Of a DNA stretch of 64,000 bases, positions 49,228 to 59,325 are shown piece after piece (the first letter of the stretch is position 1; the number at the start of each line of letters is the position of its first letter). This DNA is from Enterococcus innesii (GTDB taxonomy: Bacteria; Bacillota; Bacilli; Lactobacillales; Enterococcaceae), in the NCBI GenBank assembly GCA_018982785.1, contig JAHHEN010000007.1, positions 1 to 64,000 of the forward strand, read 5' to 3'. The notes beneath the pieces are model-generated. The model did not search any database, was not told the origin of the DNA, and saw only the letters and a program-made list of their open reading frames with translations. The position numbers were made by a program, and so were the translations under genes.

Positions 49228-50010
49228 TTATCTCAATTTCTTTCTGATGATTCCAGTCAACTGGTCTAATAAGAAGACGGTCACAACGACGCCCAACAAA
49301 ATAATACTTACCTTGCTCCAGGTTCTGGTTTGAATAGCAAAAATCAATGGTGCACCGATCCCGCCAGCACCGACTAACCCTAATGTTGCCGCACTGCGGA
49401 CCGCAATTTCAAAATGATTCAATGCAAAGGAACTATAGATGGGTGCTAAGTAAGGGACCCGCACGAAAAACATCGTCTGCCAAAAGTTGGCACCAACTGC
49501 TTGCATCTCTTCCGTCAAGCGCTCATCCATGGCTTCCATTTCTTCGGTAAACAACTTGCCCAGCATACCGATCTGATGGACACCGATCGCCATAACCCCA
49601 GCGAAAGGTCCCGGACCTACCACACGGACAAAAATAATCGCATAAACTAGCTCTGGAAATGCCCGCAAGATATTGCAGATCATTTTGCCGACCTTCGCGA
49701 CCCACGGCGCAGAAGCCCATAGGTTGGCGGCACTCAGCAAAGTCACCGGTATCGCACAGACTGTTGCGATCATCGTTCCTAGACAAGCGATGCCGATCGT
49801 CAGTAACAATAAGCTCCACAGATCTTCCCCGCTACCGTCGTAAAAGAAAGACCAGTCTGGCTGACTCAACCCTTGCAGGACATCTCTTCCCATCGCTAAG
49901 GAAAAAGTACTCAATCCGGAATAATCCAGCGTCGCTGCGGATAATACCAGTAAGATAGCAAAGAGTCCCCATAATAGCCAAGTCGTTTTCTTCACTTCTC
50001 TGATCATCAT
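49228..50010 (-). CDS. phnE: phosphonate-type ABC transporter permease 2
   Basis: The 260-residue PhnE-like integral membrane protein has about six helices and the EAA loop that contacts the ATPase (EEMQAVGANFWQTMFFVRVP). GPFAGVMAIGVHQIGMLGKL and LVGAGGIGAPL are typical of the family. Its ATG overlaps the stop of phnE1 (ATGA). Paired permeases probably form a heterodimer with PhnC. Confidence 0.92.
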   Translation of the reverse strand: MMIREVKKTTWLLWGLFAILLVLSAATLDYSGLSTFSLAMGRDVLQGLSQPDWSFFYDGSGEDLWSLLLLTIGIACLGTMIATVCAIPVTLLSAANLWASAPWVAKVGKMICNILRAFPELVYAIIFVRVVGPGPFAGVMAIGVHQIGMLGKLFTEEMEAMDERLTEEMQAVGANFWQTMFFVRVPYLAPIYSSFALNHFEIAVRSAATLGLVGAGGIGAPLIFAIQTRTWSKVSIILLGVVVTVFLLDQLTGIIRKKLR

Positions 50011-50786
50011 AGGAATGACCTCCTTACCCGCTCACTGAGAAAATCAACGATCGCTACCGTTAGCAAAATCGTCAAGATAATGATTGAGACCCGTTCATAA
50101 TTCAATAATGCCAATGAGGCGTTCAGGATGACCCCGATCCCGCCGGCACCAACATATCCTAACACCGTCGAAGCTCGAACATTGACTTCAAAGGCATAAA
50201 AAGTATAGCTGGCAAACTGGCTGATGACTTGAGGAATGATCGCCCAAACAGTCACTTGAAATTTATTTGCCCCTACCGCCGCTGCTGCTTCGATTGGCGC
50301 AAAATCAATGGTTTCGATCGCTTGGAACATCAGCTGTGAAACCATACCAAAGGTAAAGACCGCGATGGTCAAAACACCAGTGGCTTCACCGATCCCAAAA
50401 ATCGCTACGAACAATGCCGCCAACAATAAATTGGGGATCGTCCGCACCAGCCCTAAGAGAAAACGCATCGGCACAGAGACCCAACGGCTTTCTGTCACGA
50501 CTGTTGTCGCCAACAGACTCACCGGTATTGCTGCGACTACTCCTAAAACGGTGCCTAAAAAGGACATCTGCAATGTCTTGATCAAGGGCATCATCAGTTG
50601 CGGTAGATAACTAAAGTCTGGGTGCAAAAACCGAGCCATGAAAGCCGTCATCTGGCTTCGATTCGACCACACTTGGGCAAAATCAGCCCCCGTGATCCAG
50701 GCACTGCTTTGAAAAAAGAGCAGCAATAAAAGAACCAGCAGCAGGTGCTTGTACCAATTAAAATGAACTGTTTCTTTCAGTTTCAT
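50007..50786 (-). CDS. phnE: phosphonate-type ABC transporter permease 1
   Basis: The 259-residue permease has a first helix at about residues 12-30, EAA-like loop [38 protein letters not shown] and [16 protein letters not shown] 50786 has AGGAGAAATCG upstream and lies inside the end of phnC (28-base overlap). It is homologous to phnE2, an old duplication typical for these transporters. Confidence 0.92.
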   Translation of the reverse strand: MKLKETVHFNWYKHLLLVLLLLLFFQSSAWITGADFAQVWSNRSQMTAFMARFLHPDFSYLPQLMMPLIKTLQMSFLGTVLGVVAAIPVSLLATTVVTESRWVSVPMRFLLGLVRTIPNLLLAALFVAIFGIGEATGVLTIAVFTFGMVSQLMFQAIETIDFAPIEAAAAVGANKFQVTVWAIIPQVISQFASYTFYAFEVNVRASTVLGYVGAGGIGVILNASLALLNYERVSIIILTILLTVAIVDFLSERVRRSFL

Positions 50787-51549
50787 CGATTTCTCCTGCC
50801 TTTTCTTCAAAAATTGCTTTGCCATAGATTTGTTCTAAACGCTGATCTGTCAAAGCGGCTGCGTTGCCGTCAAAAACGATCGCACCTGCTTTTAAGGCAA
50901 TGATCCTTGTCGCATACTGACGAGCCAAGGGAATCGAATGCAGATTGATGACAATCGTTTTGCCCATTTCTTGATTGATCTTCTTCAGATCCTCCATCAC
51001 TTTCTCTGTCGTGATGGGATCTAGTGATGCCACGGGTTCATCAGCTAAAATCACCGGCGCTTGTTGGACCAAGGCACGGGCGATGGATACTCGCTGCTGT
51101 TGACCACCACTCAACTGGTCGCTTCTCGTTTGCAGTTTGTCTGACAAGCCGACAGTCGCTAGCGCTTCTTTCGTTCTTTCGTAGTCCTCTTTCGTAAACA
51201 ACCCTAAAATACTTTTCCAGGTCCCGTAATATCCCAAACGACCAGATAGCACATTCTTTTGGACAGTACTACGTTTGACCAAATTGAAGCTTTGGGAGAT
51301 CAATCCGATTTGTCGACGAATCAAGCGCAATTCTTTTTTATTGGCTTTCGTAACTGATTTGCCATCTACCCGGATATCTCCTTCAGTGATTGGCACTAAG
51401 CGATTGATCGAGCGTAAAAAGGTACTCTTACCAGCACCACTCAAACCAATGATTGCCACAAATTCTCCTTGTTCAATCGTTACATCTATGTTCTGTAATC
51501 CTTTGACCCCATTTGGGTAGACTTTGGATACATTCTCAAAAGTTATCAT
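50758..51549 (-). CDS. phnC: phosphonate-type ABC transporter ATP-binding protein
   Basis: The 263-residue ATPase has Walker [17 protein letters not shown]-loop [13 protein letters not shown], signature [16 protein letters not shown], Walker [15 protein letters not shown] and the switch His in [13 protein letters not shown] 51549 has GGAGAAAACAG upstream. A 160-base gap separates it from phnD, where I see no gene or clear terminator. Confidence 0.94.
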   Translation of the reverse strand: MITFENVSKVYPNGVKGLQNIDVTIEQGEFVAIIGLSGAGKSTFLRSINRLVPITEGDIRVDGKSVTKANKKELRLIRRQIGLISQSFNLVKRSTVQKNVLSGRLGYYGTWKSILGLFTKEDYERTKEALATVGLSDKLQTRSDQLSGGQQQRVSIARALVQQAPVILADEPVASLDPITTEKVMEDLKKINQEMGKTIVINLHSIPLARQYATRIIALKAGAIVFDGNAAALTDQRLEQIYGKAIFEEKAGEIDETERNSSF

Positions 51550-51709
51550 CTGTTTTCTCCATTATGTAGGGACCGCGGCAAAGTTTCCCCAATCGGTCAC
51601 GGTCTATCTCACTAAAAAATGCACTGATATTGCGTATTCCACCTATTCCCCTAGTAAATCGCTGCACATCTCCGTGTCCCGTTATCCTTCTACCGCAATC
51701 CCTGATTTT

Positions 51710-52642
51710 TTACTCTGCTGCTCGTTGTGTATAATCGCGAATGGTATCGTAAGCAGAATCAGCTGCTTCTTCATACCCTTGGTGTCCCCACAAGCTCATT
51801 GCTTCGGCACCCTCTTCATCGTCTGCCATATTCAAGAACACTTCTTTGATCTGCTCTTTAAGTTCAGCGTCCATCGTCGGTTGAACGGCAATGGCGTCAT
51901 TCGGGATGTCCCCTTCGGTTAAGTAAAGAACTTTTAGATCTTCGAATAAATCGTTATCTGGGAAGCTTGAAGCAAAGACATTCCGTGCCCCTTGAAACAC
52001 AAAGGCGGCATCCATCTGACCATTCAAGACTGCAGTGATCTCACTTGGAATATCGTTCACCGTCGTTAATGTAGCATCCGTCGTTGGATCAACTCCTGCA
52101 TCTTTCAACTCGGCAACTGGGTAAATATAGCCGCTGGCAGAGTTCGGACTCAATGTAGCGATTTTTTTCCCTTTTAAGTCCGTCAATTCTGTCATATCGC
52201 TATCCGCACGTACCAAGATCTCCCCTTTGAAGGTATTGGTTTTTTCCCCTTCCAATGGCAAGCCGGTCTCTGGATCATAAGCACCTAATTGAGAAGTCAA
52301 AATCGCTTCAGCTGCATCCATGTCTTTGGCTTGAACATAAGCGGCTGGCGGCATGATCCCTAAATCAACTTGTCCAGAAGCCATCGCTTCTACGATCGTC
52401 GAATAATCCGTTGCTAACGTTACTTCTACTTCACGGTCTAATTTTTTTGATAAATACTCAGCAAACGGTTTTGCTTTGGCTTGCATCGAGCCGTCATTAT
52501 TGGTCGGCACGAATTGTACCACCAGCTTTTCTTTTTCGGCTGCGGCACTGCTGTCGCTGCTGCTGCTCCCATTCCCACAGCCGGTCAATGCGGCAACTAA
52601 CGCAATTCCTAACATTCCTTTAACAATTCGTTTCAATGGCAT
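51710..52642 (-). CDS. phnD: phosphonate/phosphite-type ABC transporter substrate-binding lipoprotein
   Basis: The 310-residue protein has a lipoprotein signal (ALVAALTGCGNG, lipidated Cys near residue 22), a Ser-rich linker and a periplasmic-binding-like fold. The ligand-site region QVDLGIMPPAAYVQA and KGKKIATLSPNSASGYIYP are typical of PhnD. Ligands of the family include phosphonates, phosphite and phosphate esters. No C-P lyase or phosphonatase is in the window, so the ligand is open. ATG 52642 has AGGAGGAG upstream, and the -10 candidate TGGTATGAT is at 52683-52691. Confidence 0.9.
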   Translation of the reverse strand: MPLKRIVKGMLGIALVAALTGCGNGSSSSDSSAAAEKEKLVVQFVPTNNDGSMQAKAKPFAEYLSKKLDREVEVTLATDYSTIVEAMASGQVDLGIMPPAAYVQAKDMDAAEAILTSQLGAYDPETGLPLEGEKTNTFKGEILVRADSDMTELTDLKGKKIATLSPNSASGYIYPVAELKDAGVDPTTDATLTTVNDIPSEITAVLNGQMDAAFVFQGARNVFASSFPDNDLFEDLKVLYLTEGDIPNDAIAVQPTMDAELKEQIKEVFLNMADDEEGAEAMSLWGHQGYEEAADSAYDTIRDYTQRAAE

Positions 52643-52777
52643 TTTTTCTCCTCCTAATGGTTTGAAGCTTTCTTACATTCAAATCATACCAAGTATCCCG
52701 TCAAAATGAAGTGACACATGTCCTATTTTACCTTATTTTTACATACAATTTACATTAGTTTTTATTTATCGTTCGTG

Positions 52778-52806
52778 TTGAGTCAAAAGGGGAACTAAGC
52801 TATACT
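52778..52806 (+). promoter_or_regulatory. promoter of the Crp/Fnr gene
   Basis: TTGAGT, 17 bases, TATACT, 32 bases before the start codon. Confidence 0.75.
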
Positions 52807-52838
52807 TAAAGAAAACCATTCAGGAGTGGCTGATTCCC

Positions 52839-53510
52839 ATGAAAAAAATCGATGATACCGCACGCCTCAGTAATTACATTGACACATACGGTCTGCAATC
52901 TTATATGGACAATGATTTGTTAGCGATGGCCACTTTGCATTCCTTTGAAAAAGAAGAACACCTGATTCGAACGGGCACGCCTTCTGAATACTTGTATTTT
53001 CTCGTAGAAGGAACCGTCATGGTCTATTCCTTCTCTTCGGATACCCAAACGATTTGTATTGATTACGCCAAGCCAGCTGCACCTTTGGGAGAAGCTTCCT
53101 CTTTGTGGGAACTCTTGCCAAAAAGCAGTGTCAAAGCCGCTTCTGCTTGCGTCTGTGTCTGCATCCCTTTGAATCGCTACCGCAGCACCTTGCAACAAGA
53201 CGTCCGCTTTTTGCAAACCATCTGTCAGTTGCTCAGTTCCCGCTTGAATTCGGGGATCAACTTAGCGAATTCATTGACGGAACCTGTAGAGACACGGTTG
53301 GCCAAATTTATTCTTGCCCATCAAGAAAACCAACACTTTTCCTTTCAGTTGACCACCTGTGCCGCAATCTTGAATGTCAGCTATCGCCACCTGCTACGAA
53401 CCTTTACCAGCTTTCGTGAAGACAAGCTGATCGAAAAACAAAAACAGGGCTATGCAATTCTCGATTTCCCCGCTTTAGAGTCGCTTGCCGAAAATTTAAG
53501 CCATGTGTAG
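52839..53510 (+). CDS. Crp/Fnr-family regulator (YeiL-like)
   Basis: The 223-residue protein has an N-terminal cNMP-binding-like barrel (EHLIRTGTPSEYLYFLVEG) and a C-terminal helix-turn-helix (LTTCAAILNVSYRHLLRTF). The block ASACVCVCIP has three closely spaced Cys, which might be redox-active, but no proof is visible. Divergent from phnD with a 196-base shared intergenic region, so it probably controls the phn operon. ATG 52839, with AGGAGTGG upstream. Confidence 0.88.
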   Translation: MKKIDDTARLSNYIDTYGLQSYMDNDLLAMATLHSFEKEEHLIRTGTPSEYLYFLVEGTVMVYSFSSDTQTICIDYAKPAAPLGEASSLWELLPKSSVKAASACVCVCIPLNRYRSTLQQDVRFLQTICQLLSSRLNSGINLANSLTEPVETRLAKFILAHQENQHFSFQLTTCAAILNVSYRHLLRTFTSFREDKLIEKQKQGYAILDFPALESLAENLSHV

Positions 53511-53647
53511 GGAGCAGTCCCCAAGAATGTTCGGATTTTCCCTGAGTTGGCATTCCTGATGTTGGCCTTGCCCTTAACTAGCGCTGTGACAAGCATTTGC
53601 CACCGAAGAAGGCAAGCGAGAAGGGCAACTGCGCCTTATTTTCTTAC

Positions 53648-53695
53648 AAAAAACCCGATCCTTGCTGATATTCAGTCGTGGATCGGGTTTCTTTT
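53648..53695. terminator. bidirectional terminator
   Basis: AAAAAACCCGATCC pairs with GGATCGGGTTTCTTTT around an 18-base loop, between the Crp/Fnr gene and bglP. The 53511-53647 stretch shows no gene. Confidence 0.88.
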
Positions 53696-53697
53696 GC

Positions 53698-55568
53698 TTA
53701 TTTGACGATGGCTAAGAAGTCTTCTCCTTGCAAGACATCGGTTTGGTTCATATCCATCACATCTAAATATTGCGGGGTGTTCGTCACAACGATCGGTGTG
53801 ATCGTGGATAAGCCAGCTGCTTTGATCGTATCTAGATCAAACTTCACTAACAAATCGCCGCGTTTGACTTGATCGTCTTGTTTAACAAAGACCTCAAAGC
53901 CTTTGCCATCTAGTTCTACGGTATCCATACCAATATGCATCAGAACTTCGGCTCCATCCGTGGTGGTCAAACCAACGGCATGGCCAGTAGGAAAGAGCGT
54001 CGTGATGGTGCCATCTGCTGGCGCATATAAAGCCCCGACAGTTGGTTCGATGGCGATGCCTTTTCCTAATGCACCAGAAGAAAAGACTTGGTCTTTGACT
54101 TCTGCTAAGGGAACCACTTTGCCTTCTAACGGACTGCTGAGGATCACACGTTCTTTAGACGAACTATCTGTGGGTGTAACTGGCTCTTTTGCCGGTGCTG
54201 CACTGGCATCAGTTGCTGGCTGATCTTCAAAACGTAAGAAGAAGGTCAAGACAAACGCTGCCCCAAAAGCGATAGCCGTGCCGATGGAAGCTGCGATCAG
54301 ACCACTTAGATCTTTCGTATCTTGTGGGATAAAGGACGGCAGACTTAGTAAGCTGACTAACCCAAAGGTATAGTTTTCGACTTGGCTGAAGCCAATGAAG
54401 GCACCACCGAGGGCACCACTGATACACGCGGCGATAAATGGTTTTTTCAAAGGCAAGGTCACCCCATACACCGTCGGTTCTGTGATCCCAAAAATTGAGG
54501 TGATCGTTGAAGAAAGGGCCAACCCTTTCAATTTCACATTTTTTGTCATAAAGAATACTGCTAGCGCTGCACCCCCTTGAGAAAGGACAGCTGGCAACAG
54601 CATCGGCACCATCGTATCGACACCGGTTTGACTGAGATTCAACATCATGATCGGTACAAAGCCCCAGTGCATGCCAAACATCACAAAGACTTGCCATAAA
54701 CCACCCATGACAGCCCCAGCGATCAGTGGGCTAAAGTGGTAAATGCTGTCGTAAGCACTACCTAACAAGTTTCCTAAAATCGTTCCTAGTGGACCGACGA
54801 CAATAAAAGTCAATGGCGCCATGATCAAGAAGACCGCTAAAGGTACACAGATGATTTGTAAGAAGCTAGGAATGACTTTTTTAAAGAAACGCTCCACATA
54901 GCTTTGTAAAAAGACCGCTAAAATAATCGGAATGACGGAAGACGTATAAGCACTCGCACCAATAATGACCGGTAAGCCTAGGAAACTCAACGTTTGTCCA
55001 GCCAAAGCGGTAATATTTGGATGAACCAATGCCATCGCTAAGGAAACCGCTAGAAATTCATTGGTTGAAACTTCTTCGCTGCAGTAAAAGCCAACATCAC
55101 TGGTAAATAGGTAAATAACCCATCGGCAATCGCATACAATACAGTGTAGACCCCAGAATCAGCTGCCAGCCAATTCAAGGTGACTGCCAGCGTCAAGAAT
55201 CCTTTTAAGACCCCGGCACCTGCCATTGCGCCTAAAAACGGCGTGAAGATCGACGAAATAATATCCACCAGTTGATTCAACAGGTTGCCTTTGTCGCCTT
55301 TGCTGTCTGCTTCACCATCGAAGTTCGCTACTCCATTCAATTCACGGTAAACGTCGCTGACATGACTGCCGATCACCACTTGGTATTGTCCGCCGCTTTG
55401 AACGACTTGGATCACGTCGTCGTCTTGATTCAAGCGTGCCGTATCCGCTTTGTTCTCATCTTTTAATTTGAAACGCAAGCGGGTCGCACAATGCACCACG
55501 CTGTTGACATTTTCTTTGCCGCCCACTGCATCGAGGACGCGAACGGCAATTTCTTTATTTGAACTCAT
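53698..55568 (-). pseudogene. bglP: PTS beta-glucoside EIIBCA permease (one-base frame break)
   Basis: Single-chain importer: EIIB at residues 1-90 (active Cys in VVHCATRLRFKLKD), EIIC to about 450 and EIIA at the C-terminus (active His in EVLMHIGMDTVELDGKGF). The frame breaks at 55065-55066: TTTCAACC should have one more A, giving AAKKFQTNEFLAVSLAMALVHP and a 623-residue protein. It lies downstream of the LicT-type antiterminator with a RAT/terminator between them. No phospho-beta-glucosidase gene follows, so hydrolysis must be encoded elsewhere. GGAGTG precedes the ATG. Confidence 0.9.
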
Positions 55569-55591
55569 TTTTTCAACACTCCTTTTTTAAT

Positions 55592-55690
55592 AAAAAAACC
55601 CAGATTGAAAAAACGACCGTCCAACGAGTCTTTTCCTCGCTGACTGTTGTCTTTTCAATCTGGGTATTGCCTGCCTGACAGTAACAATCC
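55592..55690 (-). promoter_or_regulatory. RAT antiterminator and terminator before bglP
   Basis: Minus strand: the RAT-like block GGATTGTTACTGTCAGGCAG..GGCAATACCC (55690-55662) overlaps the 5' side of the terminator stem AACCCAGATTGAAAA/TTTTCAATCTGGGTT, which ends in T7 (55665-55592). The overlap is the LicT/BglG mechanism: bound antiterminator protein prevents the terminator. Confidence 0.9.
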
Positions 55691-55705
55691 GTTAATGATT
55701 GAATG

Positions 55706-56548
55706 TTAATTGGTTTGATCATTGACGACACGTTCGATATGGATCGTTAAGTAGATCATTTCTGATTCACCGATCGATTTGTCGTAGGTTTTGATCAAAT
55801 ATTCGTTGATCCGTTGGACCGTTTGAAACGCTTTAGGGTACTTCGATTGCACAAGGGCAAATAAAAATTCATCTTTTTCCCCCGAAAGTTCATCGCTTAA
55901 ATAGCGCTGCGCAAAATACTGCAAATGCGTGGTGATCCGTTGATAATTCAAGGAATCTGGGTTAAAGACTCGTCCATAAAAGCGACTGATGATCGCCAGT
56001 ACGTCACGTACGATCTCTACCGCTTGCATCGTGGTTTCCATCGTACCATTGGCTTGTTCGCTATTGACGATATGAAAGGCGATAAAGCCAATTTCCGATT
56101 CCGGCAATGAAATCCCGAAGACTTTTTCAAAATAAGCAACGGCATCTGCTGCAACCGCATACTCTTTCGGATAAAATTTGCGGGTCTCAAACAACAATGG
56201 ATTCGGCAGCTCAATGCCTTCACGTGCCCGAACCAGCGCATAATGGATATGATCGGTCAGTGTCAAATAAATATTTGGCGACAGCTCGATCCCCAAGGAT
56301 GCTTCCGCATCATCCACCACCTGCTTGACGGCTTCGACTTCTTCCACAGGAATGTCTGAAAACAATTGCTGAAACTGATTTGCGGTAAAGGTATCCTTTA
56401 ACACAAATTCTTTTTCGACAAAGGCTTCATCCACTGGATCGCCGACCTTCTTCTTAAACGCAATGCCACGACCCATATAGATCACTTCCTGACCGGCATC
56501 ATTGGTCGAGATGACGACATTATTATTTAAAATTTTCCCAATAACCAT
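55706..56548 (-). CDS. licT: BglG/LicT-family transcriptional antiterminator
   Basis: The 280-residue RNA-binding regulator has an N-terminal CAT domain at 1-55 (IGKILNNNVVISTNDAGQEV, GRGIAFKKKVGD), PRD1 at about 65-170 (His in LTDHIHYAL) and PRD2 at about 175-278 (YLTIHIERVV). The PRDs are phosphorylated by HPr and BglP to signal sugar supply. ATG 56548. It is first in the operon and flanked by RAT elements on both sides, so it controls itself and bglP. Confidence 0.95.
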   Translation of the reverse strand: MVIGKILNNNVVISTNDAGQEVIYMGRGIAFKKKVGDPVDEAFVEKEFVLKDTFTANQFQQLFSDIPVEEVEAVKQVVDDAEASLGIELSPNIYLTLTDHIHYALVRAREGIELPNPLLFETRKFYPKEYAVAADAVAYFEKVFGISLPESEIGFIAFHIVNSEQANGTMETTMQAVEIVRDVLAIISRFYGRVFNPDSLNYQRITTHLQYFAQRYLSDELSGEKDEFLFALVQSKYPKAFQTVQRINEYLIKTYDKSIGESEMIYLTIHIERVVNDQTN

Positions 56549-56570
56549 CGTTTTCCCTCACTCCAAAATA

Positions 56571-56641
56571 AAAAAACCTAGAATCTCCCCATTAGCGCGC
56601 TACGGTCAATTCTGGTTTTGCCTGCCGAACAGTAACAATCC
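56571..56641 (-). promoter_or_regulatory. RAT antiterminator and terminator before licT
   Basis: Minus strand: GGATTGTTACTGTTCGGCAG..GGCAAAACC (56641-56614) overlaps a terminator whose arms are AACCAGAAT and ATTCTAGGTT, followed by T7. Confidence 0.9.
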
Positions 56642-56655
56642 TTGTAACTGAAAGA

Positions 56656-56684
56656 ATAATAACACACCCCTGTGGCAGATGCAA
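56656..56684 (-). promoter_or_regulatory. promoter of licT-bglP
   Basis: Minus strand: TTGCAT, 17 bases, TATTAT, starting transcription just before the first RAT. Confidence 0.65.
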
Positions 56685-56788
56685 CCCTTTTCAATCAGAA
56701 TTTCTGCAACGTGCTTTTCCTTTGTTATACCATTGAACAATTCTCCTTGCAACATCCTTCACTATCTAAATTGAGTTGTTTTTTAATC

Positions 56789-56819
56789 AAAAAAGGAACG
56801 GCCCAGCTGCAGCCATTCC
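56789..56819 (-). terminator. terminator after rarD-like gene
   Basis: GGAATGGC pairs with GCCGTTCC around TGCAGCTGG, followed by TTTTTT on the minus strand. Confidence 0.85.
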
Positions 56820-56826
56820 TGATCTA

Positions 56827-57732
56827 TCAGAGTTGCTTTCTTTGCTGTCCCATGCGCCGCTCTTTCATGGCCGTCCCTAACGAACCATAGGTGAAGACCG
56901 CGATCCCCAGCCAAATAAACGCAAAGGCGGAAAATTGGGCCAGTGAATAGGTTTCGTGAAACAAAAAGATGGCTAACAAAAGCATGATCGTCGGGTTGAC
57001 GTATTGAATAAACCCAAGCGTAATGTAAGAAACATTTTTCGCTGCTTCCGCAAACAGCAACAACGGAATAGCCGTCACGATCCCGGCACCCATCAATAAG
57101 AGATTGGTTTGCAAGGGATAATTCATAAAGCCGACGGTTGAAAACCCTAAAATATACACGAGGGCAAAGGGAAAAATCACCATCGTCTCGATCGTTAACC
57201 CAGTGACGGAACTAATAGGGATTCTTTTTTTGATCAAGCCATACGTACTAAAGGAAAAGGCCATGATCAGTGAGGCATAGGGAATCGTTCCTGTTTGGAT
57301 CGATAATAAGATTACCCCGATACTTGCCAGCAGACACGCCAGCATGCCAGTACGACTAAGACGTTCCTTCAAAAAAACGGTTGCTAACAAGACATTGACT
57401 AGCGGATTGATGTAATAGCCTAAGCTGGCTTGCATCACGTGGCCCGCACTCACCGCGAAGATAAAAGTGAACCAGTTGATGGAGATCAGCACAGACGCTA
57501 AAACGATCAGTCCAGCAAATGCTTTGTTCTTCCACAGCAGACGCGCTTCTTGTAAAAATTGCGTTTTCTTCCCAGAAAGCACGATAAACAACACCATAAA
57601 AACAAAGGACCACACGATTCGGTAGCACATCGTGGCTAACGGGGAAACCCCAACGATTATTTTCCAATATAGTGTGACCAAGCCCCACAAGACATAGGCA
57701 GACAATCCAAAATAAACGCCTTTATTCTTCAT
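56827..57732 (-). CDS. rarD: EamA/RarD-family transporter
   Basis: The 301-residue drug/metabolite-superfamily exporter has ten predicted helices in two EamA repeats. The start KGVYFGLSAYVLWGLVTLYW and the VMQASLGYYINPLVNVLLAT block identify the RarD branch. Substrate unknown. ATG 57732 has GGGAG upstream, and the longer reading to 57834 lacks one. Monocistronic. Confidence 0.9.
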   Translation of the reverse strand: MKNKGVYFGLSAYVLWGLVTLYWKIIVGVSPLATMCYRIVWSFVFMVLFIVLSGKKTQFLQEARLLWKNKAFAGLIVLASVLISINWFTFIFAVSAGHVMQASLGYYINPLVNVLLATVFLKERLSRTGMLACLLASIGVILLSIQTGTIPYASLIMAFSFSTYGLIKKRIPISSVTGLTIETMVIFPFALVYILGFSTVGFMNYPLQTNLLLMGAGIVTAIPLLLFAEAAKNVSYITLGFIQYVNPTIMLLLAIFLFHETYSLAQFSAFAFIWLGIAVFTYGSLGTAMKERRMGQQRKQL

Positions 57733-57854
57733 TTTCTCCCTGATTTTTTTCCATGAAAGCAAGTCTTTCCTGAAAAAAAATACTCCTCCTAAACCATAAG
57801 TTATCTTATTATATCGAATTTTTTGGTTTTTCATAGAGTCTCATGAAATAAATC

Positions 57855-57885
57855 AAGAAAAGCACCCTTCAAAGAAAGGTGCCCC
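57855..57885 (-). terminator. terminator after the MFS exporter
   Basis: GGCACC and GGGTGC arms around TTTCTTTGAA, followed by TTTTCTTG on the minus strand. Confidence 0.75.
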
Positions 57886-57888
57886 TCT

Positions 57889-59325
57889 TTATTCCAGCGG
57901 TTCTTCCGCACCTTCCAGCCACACGGCTTCTGGTTTCTGATCACGAATCAAAAATAGCCCCGTTGCAAACAGCAGTCCAGAAGCGATCGTCATCAATAAG
58001 AAAGAAACATTCATCCCATGAAGCAGTGCACTCGTCCCCGTTAAGGTCGTGCTGTTTTGCGCCACACTATTCATGATCCCGACAAATAATGCTGTTCCTA
58101 TGGCGCCTGCCACCGTCCGCAAAGAAGTCAATAACGCTGTTCCATGCGCCGTCAGCTGCGGCGGAATATTTTTATTTCCCCACGTCACAAAGGGCATCAA
58201 CAAACAGCCGGTGGCGGCACAGCGCAGCATGTTCAAAACCACTGCTACCCAAATCCCCGTGTGCATATGGATGAAATACATGCCGATGTTGCTCAAGACC
58301 AGTGAGCCGCCGCCGAAAATCGTCAACAGACGGATGCCGACTTTGTCATAGATTCGTCCAGCCACCGGACTTAAAAAAGCCGAGACCAAGGAACCAGGCA
58401 AAACGACTAACCCTGAGATCGTCGCTGATTTGCCTAAAATCGACTGCACGTAAAGCGGCATCAGCATCGCCGAACCCATCAAGACCAAGTAAAGCATGAT
58501 ACTGCCAAAGACACTGATGGCATATTCTTTTGTTTTCAAGACCCGCAGATCCAAAAATGGGGTTTCTGCTCTTAACTGACGGAAGACAAAGAAGATCCCT
58601 GCTACCAAACCGATCCCTAAGGTTCCTAAAACCGGCAAGCTGAAAAAGCCATAGCTGCCGATATTGCCAAAGCCTAAAGTGATCCCACCAAAGGCGAAGG
58701 CACTTAAAACAAAAGAGGTCTGATCAAATTTGCTGTTGCTTACTGGTAACACATCATCAAAAACCTTTATGGCCCAAATCAACGAGATCAAAACGATCAC
58801 GGCAACGATATAAAATATCGCATGCCAGTTCAAGCGGTCCACGATCAGCCCAGCGATCGTCGGTGCGATCACGGGTGCCGCGGTAATTGAGAGTCCATAC
58901 CAGCCCATCACCACACCGATGCGATTGATCGGATAGATCGATAAGAGGATCACTTGCGCCATTGCGGTCAAGATTCCATTGCCTACGGCCTGCAAAATAC
59001 GAGCAAGCATCATGACTAGAAAATTGGGCGCTGCAGCACAAAGCAGCAAGCCCACCAACGCAATTCCTAAGGCAGCGAGATAGAGCTTTTTGGTTGGCAC
59101 ACGATTCATAAGATATGCCGTCAAGGGCATAACGATCGCCATTGCCAAAGAATACCCGCTAGTCAGCCATTGGCCCGTAGTGACGGAAATCTGCAAGTCA
59201 TTGACAATGGCGGGTAAAGCCGTCGTCAATGCGGTCGCTAACATGGATACGGCAATACATGTGATCATTAAATTAATAAAAATCAGCGTCCGCTGACGTT
59301 CCGTTCGTTGGACTGTTTCACTCAA
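57889..59325 (-). CDS. MFS multidrug exporter, DHA2 (EmrB/QacA) family
   Basis: The 478-residue proton-driven exporter has about 14 helices. Motif C-like GWYGLSITAAPVIAPTIAG and QWLTSGYSLAMAIVMPLTAY are characteristic. The start is TTG 59325 (LSETVQRT), overlapping the marR stop as TTGA, with GGAGGCGGAC ten bases upstream. Translational coupling to MarR implies joint control. Substrate not predictable. Confidence 0.92.
   Translation of the reverse strand: MSETVQRTERQRTLIFINLMITCIAVSMLATALTTALPAIVNDLQISVTTGQWLTSGYSLAMAIVMPLTAYLMNRVPTKKLYLAALGIALVGLLLCAAAPNFLVMMLARILQAVGNGILTAMAQVILLSIYPINRIGVVMGWYGLSITAAPVIAPTIAGLIVDRLNWHAIFYIVAVIVLISLIWAIKVFDDVLPVSNSKFDQTSFVLSAFAFGGITLGFGNIGSYGFFSLPVLGTLGIGLVAGIFFVFRQLRAETPFLDLRVLKTKEYAISVFGSIMLYLVLMGSAMLMPLYVQSILGKSATISGLVVLPGSLVSAFLSPVAGRIYDKVGIRLLTIFGGGSLVLSNIGMYFIHMHTGIWVAVVLNMLRCAATGCLLMPFVTWGNKNIPPQLTAHGTALLTSLRTVAGAIGTALFVGIMNSVAQNSTTLTGTSALLHGMNVSFLLMTIASGLLFATGLFLIRDQKPEAVWLEGAEEPLE

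Noticed and set aside
51575-51600. GGGACCGCGG block resembling the T-box core
   Set aside because: It is on the plus strand, opposite to the phn genes, lacks the rest of a T-box and precedes no amino-acid gene.
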